From contig NZ_AP017378.1 of assembly GCF_003966735.1 (NCBI RefSeq), positions 496,001 through 560,000 on the forward strand: a DNA stretch of 64,000 nucleotides. Reading direction: 5' to 3'. This DNA is from Desulfovibrio ferrophilus. Its GTDB lineage: Bacteria > Desulfobacterota > Desulfovibrionia > Desulfovibrionales > Desulfovibrionaceae. How positions within the stretch are numbered: position 1 is the first letter of the stretch; every line of letters begins with the position of its first letter. The notes below the pieces were generated by a model that ran no database searches, was not told the DNA's origin, and worked only from the letters and a program-made list of their open reading frames with translations. Of this stretch, positions 8,622-15,958 are shown piece after piece. The position numbers and the translations under genes are program-made.

Positions 8622-9521
8622 ATGGCAACGCGCATGATCATGCTGTTTTTGGTGTTGGCACTGGCCGTGCCTTGTTCCGTGCAGGCACGCAGTTCCGCGC
8701 CCGGACATCTGGTCTCTGTGGTTCGTTCAGCAGAAACAGGTCCTTTCGGGTTGCTGGGCGGGGTGTTTTTTGATGAAGCCCGCAAGCGGTTGTATGTGGC
8801 GGACACTTCAGGTGGTCGTATCCTGGCCTATGACTCGACTTTCGGCTTTGTGTCACAGTTTGATGGGGGGGGAGTGCTCAGCGCTCCTTCTGCTCTGGTG
8901 CGCGATGAGTCGGGCAGGTTCTATGTCATTCAGGCAGGAGAAGATGCCGTACTAACCGTGGATATGCAGCGCAAGACCATGGAACCGTTGAGTTTTGATG
9001 GCGTCCAGGGCATCAATGCGGTGCACCCCGTCAATCTTGCCCTTGATGGGGATGACAACCTCTATGTGGCCGATGCCGCCAACCAGCAGATATTGATGTT
9101 CGGACCAGACAGGCGCTACCACGGGGCCATTTCCGTGCCCCATGGGGATGGATTGCGGGACGTGAAGGTGACCGGCGGTCGAGTCTACACGGTGAATGCT
9201 CTCCGGGGTGGAGTATGTGTTTATGATCTCTCCGGTCGGTTGGTGACACAGTTTGGCGAACGGGGGCGGGAACGTGGGGAAATGGCCTTTCCCGTGAGCC
9301 TTGCGGTTGCTTCCGGTGGACAGGTTCACGTGCTGGACAGGCATCGTTGCAAGATCCTGGTATTTACGGCCAAGGGAAAGTTCCTGCATGAGTTCTCCAG
9401 AGAAGGATGGCGGGAGGGGCGCTTGCATTATCCATCCTATCTCTACAGGAATGAAGCTGGGCAGTTGTTTGTCGTGGATAGACAGAACGAACGAGTGAGT
9501 GTGTTCGAGCAGGGGCGCTGA
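8622..9521 (+). CDS. Secreted NHL-repeat beta-propeller protein
   Basis: The 299-residue product has a signal peptide (MATRMIMLFLVLALAVPCSVQA) and repeated NHL-type blades: GGVFFDEARKRLYVADTSGGRIL, PVNLALDGDDNLYVADAANQQI, FPVSLAVASGGQVHVLDRHRCKI, YPSYLYRNEAGQLFVVDRQNERV. These suggest a six-bladed propeller used for protein-protein contact. ATG 8622 was chosen over GTG 8607 because it begins directly at the signal peptide, with GAGGATAA about ten bases upstream. The stop and the next start overlap by one base. NHL propellers are recurrent companions of secreted cytochrome genes in metal reducers, so a binding or assembly role is likely. Confidence 0.87.
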   Translation: MATRMIMLFLVLALAVPCSVQARSSAPGHLVSVVRSAETGPFGLLGGVFFDEARKRLYVADTSGGRILAYDSTFGFVSQFDGGGVLSAPSALVRDESGRFYVIQAGEDAVLTVDMQRKTMEPLSFDGVQGINAVHPVNLALDGDDNLYVADAANQQILMFGPDRRYHGAISVPHGDGLRDVKVTGGRVYTVNALRGGVCVYDLSGRLVTQFGERGRERGEMAFPVSLAVASGGQVHVLDRHRCKILVFTAKGKFLHEFSREGWREGRLHYPSYLYRNEAGQLFVVDRQNERVSVFEQGR

Positions 9522-10657
9522 TGCGCAGGCGACGGGGTGTTGTTGCATGGGTATTGGCCTGGCTGGCAGTGCTGATGCTGCTGGCTTTGGCTTCGACTCT
9601 CGGGGCTCGGGTGTCCGGCCCGTGTTCCGATTGTCACACCATGCACAACAGTCAGGACGCAGCTCCCATGGCCTATGGATTTACCGGGAGCAGCTATGAA
9701 GCAAAGTCCGATCCCAACGCCAATCTGCTGATTACGGACTGCCTGGGCTGTCATTCGGCTCTGGACGGCAGTACGTGGAAAGATTCGACCACGGGGGCAC
9801 CCATTGTATTCAACACTTCCGAGCCGAATTACGGGGCTTCTTCGGACGGCGGAACCACACGTCAGGGCTTGGCCGCAGGGAATTTCTATTGGGCGGGACA
9901 GGACGATGCCAACGGTCACAATATCATGGCTGCCGATGGCTCGTTGAGCACTGCTCCGGGCAATTCGGTGGGCTGTGGCGGTGACTCCTGCCACAACAAT
10001 CTTGATCGCCCGTATGGGGGCGCGGGGTTCCTCAATGGTCGGTCTGCGTGTACGGGCTGCCATATGGTGTCCGGAAGCGTATCTCCTTCCGTAACTGGCT
10101 GGCATCACAAAGATGATGCCGGGCCGATTGTGAATACTGCCGAACAGGGCTGGTACCGTTTTCTTGCGGGGCATGAGACCGGTGACGGGCACGGGGTGGC
10201 AGGGCTTGAGGATGACGACTGGGAGCATACGACGTCCTCTTCGGATCACAACGAGTATCTTGGCAGTACAGGGGACAAGACCGATAGCCAGGCCATGGCC
10301 CGCGAAGGAAACACCATGAGCGGTTTCTGTGCCGGATGCCATGGCAATTTCCATGAACAGAATACGTCTCCCGCAGGGAGTTCGCCTTGGATACGCCATC
10401 CTTCGGACGCGGTTATTCCGGCGGGAGGCGAATATACAGCTTTTATCGCTTACGATCCTCTGGTGCCCGTGGCTCGTGCAAGCCTTGGCGGTACAGCCAG
10501 TCCGGCCGTGACGCCCGGTTCAGATATGGTGATGTGCCTTTCCTGCCATCGGGCCCACGCCAGCCCTTATTACAAGATGATGCGTTGGGATTATCGCAGC
10601 GGCGACCTGAGTACTTCGTTGTCGGGCTGTGGCGTGTGCCACACCAAGAAGAATTAA
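9521..10657 (+). CDS. Seven-heme-motif secreted cytochrome, OmcS-like
   Basis: The 378-residue product has a signal peptide with predicted cleavage near residue 29. It carries six CXXCH motifs (starting at residues 35, 74, 177, 270, 339 and 370) plus one CX4CH (residues 152-158). The first heme lies a few residues after the signal cleavage site and the last four residues before the C-terminus. Landmarks CHTMHNS (N-terminus), GHNI followed by STAPG, RHP, CLSCHRAHAS and a CHxK end resemble my recollection of Geobacter OmcS, whose subunits polymerise into heme-stacked filaments. OmcS has six hemes, so this protein would be a longer variant. Filament formation is inference. The low share of hydrophobic repeats argues for a soluble extracellular protein. 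Confidence 0.88.
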   Translation: MRRRRGVVAWVLAWLAVLMLLALASTLGARVSGPCSDCHTMHNSQDAAPMAYGFTGSSYEAKSDPNANLLITDCLGCHSALDGSTWKDSTTGAPIVFNTSEPNYGASSDGGTTRQGLAAGNFYWAGQDDANGHNIMAADGSLSTAPGNSVGCGGDSCHNNLDRPYGGAGFLNGRSACTGCHMVSGSVSPSVTGWHHKDDAGPIVNTAEQGWYRFLAGHETGDGHGVAGLEDDDWEHTTSSSDHNEYLGSTGDKTDSQAMAREGNTMSGFCAGCHGNFHEQNTSPAGSSPWIRHPSDAVIPAGGEYTAFIAYDPLVPVARASLGGTASPAVTPGSDMVMCLSCHRAHASPYYKMMRWDYRSGDLSTSLSGCGVCHTKKN

Positions 10658-10669
10658 GAGGAGAGACGG

Positions 10670-11830
10670 ATGCGTGCTGGATGGGTTTGGCTGGGTGCGA
10701 TGGCCCTGTGCGCTTTGGCTACGGTGGCCTGGGCAGGTCCCTACACGGACTCGGCCCATGGTGATGCCGGCTTCGGAGTGCTGCGCTCCTCCGTGACGCA
10801 ATACACTCGTGGGCATTGCGGACATTGCCATGAGCAGCACGCCAGCATTGCAGGCAGTGAACCCAGCCCCTCCGGTGGCCCGGATGCCTATCTGCTATAT
10901 GAGACCAACCATGTCAGCCAGACCGAGAATTTCTGTTTCACCTGCCATACGGGGGCCGGTGGAAACCAGGTGGGTGGCATCTCCATCAATCGGAGCTACA
11001 CATACAATTTCGGAGGGGATACAACTCCCGGCAGCTATGATTCGGATATTGCTGCGGCGTTTTCGCACACCATGTCTGGGTCCTCGCACCATCTGGATAG
11101 CATTGTCAGTCAGGTGCTGGGCAAGACCATGTACGATGCCGACAATATCCCCTGGTCATTGCCTGCGGATATCAACCCCTGTGATGCCTGCCATAATCCA
11201 CATCTGGTCAAGCGCAATTATCCGGTGGATATCTCTGGTGGCCTGTTGGGAACAGCAGTCACCCGGCCTTCCGATCCGGATAACCTGTGGGGGGATGACA
11301 GTTCGGAGCGTGCCAGCGCTGTGGGATGGTATCAGGCTCCGTATTGGTTTGGCAGGACGGACAGGTATGAGCCTGACAACGACACCGTGCAGGATGGCAG
11401 TAATTTGCCTGATTATAATCGCCTCTGCACCGATTGTCATAACGATTACAATACGATTTACAGTGAAAACCCCATGCTGCCCGATGGCCCCAGGAACCTG
11501 CGCAAGATCAATTGGACGGCGACTAGTGGTGCCGTTACCGCTGATGCCCATGGTGTAGTGGCCGGATCACCCCGCAAGTTGCAAATGCCGTATTCTGCAG
11601 TGGGAGGGAACATTATCCTGGGATGTCTGGATTGCCACGAACCCCACGGAACGCCTTATAATATTTACCTGCTCAGATCCTCGGTCAACGGCAAGGCCGT
11701 TCATGTAACAGACGAAACCGATACTGCGTGGCTCAGCTTCTGTCAGAACTCCTGTCATGGCAGAAAACACGACTGGAAGGTTGGTTGTGCGGGCTGTCAT
11801 TATCACGGTGCGGCGAGGGGAGGCTTCTAG
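10670..11830 (+). CDS. Seven-heme-motif secreted cytochrome c with a CX3CH site
   Basis: ATG 10670 follows AAGAGGAGAGACGG. The 386-residue product has a signal peptide (cleavage after AWA, residue 22). It has six CXXCH motifs (starting at residues 50, 89, 171, 253, 319 and 373) and one CX3CH (residues 358-363). Features include CHEQHAS at the first heme, a GSSHHL stretch near residue 138 and CHEPHGTPYNIYLL near residue 322. It has long aromatic- and Gly/Asp/Asn-rich spacers instead of the short doubled-CXXCH repeat. It is the last gene of the operon, 12 bases after the OmcS-like gene. It probably is a second extracellular electron-transfer protein. Whether it is a filament subunit, cap or adaptor cannot be told. 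Confidence 0.87.
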   Translation: MRAGWVWLGAMALCALATVAWAGPYTDSAHGDAGFGVLRSSVTQYTRGHCGHCHEQHASIAGSEPSPSGGPDAYLLYETNHVSQTENFCFTCHTGAGGNQVGGISINRSYTYNFGGDTTPGSYDSDIAAAFSHTMSGSSHHLDSIVSQVLGKTMYDADNIPWSLPADINPCDACHNPHLVKRNYPVDISGGLLGTAVTRPSDPDNLWGDDSSERASAVGWYQAPYWFGRTDRYEPDNDTVQDGSNLPDYNRLCTDCHNDYNTIYSENPMLPDGPRNLRKINWTATSGAVTADAHGVVAGSPRKLQMPYSAVGGNIILGCLDCHEPHGTPYNIYLLRSSVNGKAVHVTDETDTAWLSFCQNSCHGRKHDWKVGCAGCHYHGAARGGF

Positions 11831-12115
11831 CCTCAAGTTTGTTGCCACGGCTTTCTTCTGCCGAAGATGTCGATTTTTGTGGGGCGTTGCCGGCAGCGGA
11901 TATAAGAATGAGTGATCTCCTGTAAGGGCTTGAGACACGGCGCTGCCCAAAGGTGCTCCTCCCAGCCGAATGCCCGTATGTACTGGAGGAAAAGGACTGT
12001 TTTTCCTGTATGGAGAAAGGACGATTGGGTGTCATGCCCCGCTACTGGATTTCTTAATGGTTTCGGGTGTAGGTTTGTGCAAACCCGTCTGACATGAGCG
12101 GGCGGGGGAGGAGGC
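11831..12115. other. Intergenic region after the cytochrome operon
   Basis: About 285 bases with no gene that I can support. Short stop-limited frames exist on both strands but lack ribosome sites. I see no convincing hairpin with a T-run, so the end of the cytochrome transcript is not evident. The segment should hold the promoter of the acetyltransferase gene at 12116. Confidence 0.5.
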
Positions 12116-12640
12116 ATGCAACAGTCTTCCCTTGTTTTGGTGGCCTTTGGTTCCAGTCTGGAAACGGGTGGCAACTGGCTTACGCTGGAGCGTAGGATAC
12201 AGACGTATTCCAATGGGTGTGCTCTGAATATTTTGCCTCAGTTGGCATCTTTTGCAGGGCTTGGGGCATCCGAGGTCAGGAGCGTATATTGCCCAGGATT
12301 CACCCTGGAGGTGCGTGGCGGCAAGGCCCGGTTCGGACGGATGTTTTCATTGCCTCATGAGTTGCGAGGGCAAGGGCTGGGCACCTATCTACTTTGCGGA
12401 TTGGTGCGCGAAGCTGTGGGGTTTGGATTTGGGAATCTACCTGTGCATGGACTGCATCTGATCAAGCAGCAGGATACCCCGCTGCGAAATGCCTTCTATC
12501 GATCCATGGGATTTACTCTGACATTGTACCGCGATGGCTCGGGCTGGGCCCGTGCTCCGCGTTTGGATGTTTTGCGCATGCACCATGATCCGGCCAAGGT
12601 GCGTGAATTGAACGTGCAGGCTCCTTTGGGAATACTCTGA
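12116..12640 (+). CDS. GNAT-family acetyltransferase-like protein
   Basis: ATG 12116 follows a near-perfect ribosome site (GGGGGAGGAGGC). The 174-residue product contains the GNAT acetyl-CoA-binding signature around residue 85 (LRGQGLGTYLL, of type R/Q-x-x-G-x-G/A), followed by a helix. Toward the C-terminus, the NAFYRSMGF segment is typical of the last GNAT strand-helix. Substrate unknown. It lies in the same direction as the cytochrome operon but about 285 bases away, so it is probably a separate transcript. Confidence 0.7.
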   Translation: MQQSSLVLVAFGSSLETGGNWLTLERRIQTYSNGCALNILPQLASFAGLGASEVRSVYCPGFTLEVRGGKARFGRMFSLPHELRGQGLGTYLLCGLVREAVGFGFGNLPVHGLHLIKQQDTPLRNAFYRSMGFTLTLYRDGSGWARAPRLDVLRMHHDPAKVRELNVQAPLGIL

Positions 12641-12759
12641 AGTAGTCGTGTTTTTTTGTAAGTTGCTTCATAAGGCTGTGTATATCTACTTGACGATTTC
12701 TGGGTTAACAGGCACAACTCTCCGACTTGCGATGTTGCTTTAAACATAGGAGATTTTTT

Positions 12760-13362
12760 GTGCTTAACAGGGTTGTTTTTCTTTTAGCGCTTGTGATGAT
12801 TCTGGGGACAGGATGTGCCACTCATAAAGTGAAGGATGTTCCGGTTAAAAAACTGAGCGACTACAGCTGTTATACCTGCGATAACGATATTGAAGTCGCA
12901 ATCGATGTGTATGCAGAGACTGAAAAAACAAAACAGGCTTTTTATGCCGATTTGAATAGTAAGCAGTTTTATCCCATTCATATTCTGCTGAAGAATAATA
13001 CGAACGGTCGATTGTTTGTGTTGAGGGACGGAATTGTATTGAATGATCCAGTCGGCACTGAGTTTAAACATACCAGATCAGCTGCAATGTATGAGGATTT
13101 TGAGCATAACAAGATGGCTTATGCGCTGCTGGGGTTCGGTATTTTTAGCTATATGTCAGCCGAGGATGCCAACAATAAAATGAAAGCTGATTGGAGTGAA
13201 AAAGAGTTTCCTGATGAAATGATTATTAACTCTGGGCGTGTGAATAGTGGTTTTGCTTATTTGAAACTGCCTGAAGGGGTTAGGCCTGAGGGTAAAACTC
13301 TTTCCATTGATGTCGAAGACATGGAGAGCCATGAACGACGGACGGTTGTTGTGCAGCTTTAA
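12760..13362 (+). CDS. Hypothetical lipoprotein, AT-rich
   Basis: GTG 12760 is preceded by ATAGGAGATTTTT, and the product (200 residues) begins with a lipoprotein signal (LLALVMILGTGCATHK). An earlier frame-compatible ATG at 12727 lacks a ribosome site. The mature protein has YTCDND near the start and a hydrophobic segment in the middle (MAYALLGFGIFSYM). It ends in a beta-rich part (GFAYLKLPEGV, LSIDVEDMESHERRTVVVQL). I do not recognise the family. The codon use is distinctly more AT-rich than that of the flanking genes, which hints at separate acquisition. A strong terminator follows. Confidence 0.75.
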   Translation: MLNRVVFLLALVMILGTGCATHKVKDVPVKKLSDYSCYTCDNDIEVAIDVYAETEKTKQAFYADLNSKQFYPIHILLKNNTNGRLFVLRDGIVLNDPVGTEFKHTRSAAMYEDFEHNKMAYALLGFGIFSYMSAEDANNKMKADWSEKEFPDEMIINSGRVNSGFAYLKLPEGVRPEGKTLSIDVEDMESHERRTVVVQL

Positions 13363-13396
13363 AAAATTACCGACGATGTTTTGAAGTGTTGGGTTT

Positions 13397-13435
13397 ATAA
13401 AGGGCGACTTTTATGGTCGCCCTTTATATTTTTGA
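13397..13435 (+). terminator. Rho-independent terminator
   Basis: A perfect 12-base-pair stem (13397-13408 with 13416-13427) encloses a seven-base loop, followed by ATTTTTTG. It sits 34 bases after the stop of the AT-rich lipoprotein gene. Confidence 0.88.
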
Positions 13436-13542
13436 TGCTGTCGCCTGATGTCGGGGCAGGGTGGCAGGGCTTGCCGGGGCAATGCCCGCGGTGTACATCC
13501 TTCGCGCCTGAGCCAGAATATGAACCTTGCAGGAGCAATGCC

Positions 13543-13995
13543 ATGGAAGTCGTCCTATACGAGCCGGAAATTCCCCCCAATACCGGGAATGTTGCGCGGT
13601 TGTGCGCTGCCATGGGGATTCGTCTGAACCTTGTGGAGCCTTTGGGGTTCAGCCTGGAAGACAAGTATCTCAAGCGTGCGGGTTTGGATTACTGGCAGCA
13701 TGTGGACGTCAAGGTTCACAAGGATTGGGAAGCCCTGCTCGATCATGCGGACGGCAGGCGATTGATTCTTTCCAGCGCCAGGCGGGGTGAAACCTGTGGG
13801 CAGTTTGGTTTCGAAACTGATGATATGTTGGTTCTTGGGCCGGAAACACGAGGATTGCCTGCGAAATTCTTCGAGGCATATCCGCATCATGTCAGGATAC
13901 CTCTGCGTCATGGGTTGCGTAGTATCAATATGTCCACTGCCGCGGGCATCCTGTTGTTCGAGGCCCTGAGGGTTTCAGGTGGGCTGCCCGAATAG
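13543..13995 (+). CDS. trmL: tRNA (cytidine/uridine(34)-2'-O)-methyltransferase, SPOUT family
   Basis: ATG 13543 with AGGAG seven bases upstream. The 150-residue length and sequence match TrmL: EPEIPPNTGNVARLCAAMG at the N-terminus, LVEPLGFSLEDKYLKRAGLDYW, the knot motif LVLGPETRGLP and the C-terminal IPLRHGLRSINMSTAAGILLFEALR. The enzyme methylates the 2'-O of the wobble nucleotide of tRNA-Leu isoacceptors using S-adenosylmethionine, working as a dimer in the cytoplasm. It appears monocistronic. Confidence 0.95.
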   Translation: MEVVLYEPEIPPNTGNVARLCAAMGIRLNLVEPLGFSLEDKYLKRAGLDYWQHVDVKVHKDWEALLDHADGRRLILSSARRGETCGQFGFETDDMLVLGPETRGLPAKFFEAYPHHVRIPLRHGLRSINMSTAAGILLFEALRVSGGLPE

Positions 13996-14354
13996 GACAC
14001 ACGCCTGGGCAGACATTGCCGAGCGTAAAAATACGATGCCTTTCCTTCCTGTTTGACGCCCTAGGCGTCTCTCCTTTTATTTCTTGCCCGTTCCAGACAT
14101 GTGACCCCGGTTGAATAATCGTGGGCAGGTCTGTTCCTGTGGTCACGTGAACTGCTTGGTGTAGCCGGAATTTTATAGGGTAAATCTAGAACTGACAGGC
14201 GATATGTGGTATTTGGCAAGACTGAAGGCTCGTATTGTTTCTATGGCCGGAATGGGAACCTGGGCAGAGGATCGGAAACCAGAAATATCGAGATCATGTC
14301 ATTCCTCCCCCTAGCGGTTCAACCGGCTGGAACCTCAGAATAAGGAGACCAGCC
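13996..14354. other. Intergenic region between trmL and catalase
   Basis: About 360 bases without a supportable gene. There is a small perfect hairpin (GACGCC CTA GGCGTC, 14055-14069) followed by TCTCCTTTTATTTC, which may terminate trmL. Further on, GTGACC (14101) and GGTCAC (14140) form a spaced inverted repeat. I did not find a recognisable PerR or OxyR site, although peroxide control of the catalase would be expected. Confidence 0.5.
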
Positions 14355-15866
14355 ATGTCAGAGAAGAAAAAAACGATGACAGGTGCTTTTGGCGTGCCTG
14401 TGGGCAATGATCTGAACAGCAAGACCGCAGGTCCGAGGGGACCGGTACTCATGGAGGATGTTCATCTTCTGGAGAAGTTGTCGCATTTTGACCGTGAGCG
14501 TATTCCCGAACGGGTGGTTCATGCCAAAGGGGCTGGGGCCTATGGCGAATTCGAAGTCACAGCCGATGTGAGCAAATATACCTGCGCCAAGTTTCTCTCC
14601 CGAGTGGGCAAGAAGACCGACGTTTTCGTCCGGTTCTCCACGGTGGGTGGCGAGATGGGCTCGGCCGATGCCGAACGCGATCCGCGTGGGTTTGCCGTGA
14701 AGTTCTATACCGAGGAAGGCAACTACGACATGACCGGCAACAACACGCCGGTATTCTTCATCCGTGACCCGCTGAAGTTCCCGGATTTCATCCATACCCA
14801 GAAGCGGAACCCGCAGACCAACCTGAAGGACCCCGACATGTTCTGGGATTTTCTTTCCCTGACGCCGGAGTCCATGCATCAGGTGACAGTGCTGTTCTCG
14901 GACAGAGGTACGCCGGCTACCTATCGCCATATGAATGGCTACAGCAGTCACACCTACAAGTGGTACAACGCCAAGGGGGAATACTTCTGGGTGCAGTACC
15001 ATTTCAAGACGGACCAGGGCATCAGGAACTTCACGGGGCAGGAGGCTACGGCCATGTGTGCCAAGGACCCTGATCATGCGACCCGTGATCTGTTCGAGTC
15101 CATCGAGCGTGGCGAGTATCCGTCATGGACTCTGGAAATGCAGATTCTGATTCCGGAACAGGCCCGTGATTTCAAGTGGGATATTTTTGACATCACCAAG
15201 GTCTGGCCGCATGCCGAGGTCCCGCCCATCGAGGTGGGCAAGCTGACGCTCAATCGTAACCCGGTAAACTACTTCGCCGAGGTGGAACAGGCCGCCTTCA
15301 ACCCCAGCAACTTCGTGCCGGGCATTGCCGCGTCTCCGGACAAGATGCTCCAGGGGCGTTTATTCTCCTACCACGACACCCATTTGCACCGTCTGGGGCC
15401 TAACTATCACCTCATTCCGGTCAACCAGCCCAAGCATGCCCCGGAGGTTAGCTACCAGCGCGCCGGAGCCATGCGTACCGACGATGGCGGTGGGTCCGGC
15501 CCCAACTATTGGCCGAACAGCATGGGCGCCCCCGGACCGGATGCTACGTTTGATGAACCACCGATTCCTCTGGATGGGGACGGTGGACGGCATGAATACG
15601 CACACCCCAATGATGATTTCGTACAGCCGGGTAATCTGTTTAGGGAGGTCATGACCTCCCAGGATCGTGCGAATCTGATTGGGAATATTGTCGGCCACCT
15701 GGGTGGGGCGCAAAAACGCTTGCAACTTCGTCAGACAGCGCTGTTTTATATGGCTGACTCCGAATACGGAGCGGGTGTTGCCAAGGGCCTGGGGCTGAAT
15801 CTGGACGAAGTTCGGTCATTGGCCGGGATGAGTCAGGAAGATCGGGTCAAGGCCACAGCCCGCTAG
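14355..15866 (+). CDS. katA: Heme catalase (monofunctional, small-subunit clade)
   Basis: ATG 14355 is preceded by AAGGAGACC. The 503-residue product matches small-subunit heme catalases along its full length. The distal His is in the RVVHAKGAGAYGEF motif and the distal Asn in TGNNTPVFFIRDP. The proximal heme-ligand Tyr is in RLFSYHDTHLHRLGPNY. It breaks down hydrogen peroxide to water and oxygen in the cytoplasm. In an anaerobe this is an oxygen-defence gene. It stands alone, and an upstream extension of the frame (to 14235) lacks similarity and a ribosome site. It ends before a shared terminator. Confidence 0.96.
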   Translation: MSEKKKTMTGAFGVPVGNDLNSKTAGPRGPVLMEDVHLLEKLSHFDRERIPERVVHAKGAGAYGEFEVTADVSKYTCAKFLSRVGKKTDVFVRFSTVGGEMGSADAERDPRGFAVKFYTEEGNYDMTGNNTPVFFIRDPLKFPDFIHTQKRNPQTNLKDPDMFWDFLSLTPESMHQVTVLFSDRGTPATYRHMNGYSSHTYKWYNAKGEYFWVQYHFKTDQGIRNFTGQEATAMCAKDPDHATRDLFESIERGEYPSWTLEMQILIPEQARDFKWDIFDITKVWPHAEVPPIEVGKLTLNRNPVNYFAEVEQAAFNPSNFVPGIAASPDKMLQGRLFSYHDTHLHRLGPNYHLIPVNQPKHAPEVSYQRAGAMRTDDGGGSGPNYWPNSMGAPGPDATFDEPPIPLDGDGGRHEYAHPNDDFVQPGNLFREVMTSQDRANLIGNIVGHLGGAQKRLQLRQTALFYMADSEYGAGVAKGLGLNLDEVRSLAGMSQEDRVKATAR

Positions 15867-15912
15867 GTACGCTTCGCAAGCTGCCGTTGTTGTGGGTAGA
15901 GATAGACAATGA

Positions 15913-15949
15913 AAGCCCCCCGGTTCCAGATGGAATCGGGGGGCTTGTT
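15913..15949. terminator. Bidirectional terminator, catalase / TRAP permease
   Basis: Inverted repeat AAGCCCCCC (15913-15921) with GGGGGGCTT (15938-15946), extended by an imperfect inner stem. T-rich sequence flanks the + side and an A-rich flank serves the - side. It lies between two convergent genes. Confidence 0.82.
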
Positions 15950-15958
15950 ACTCAGCGA

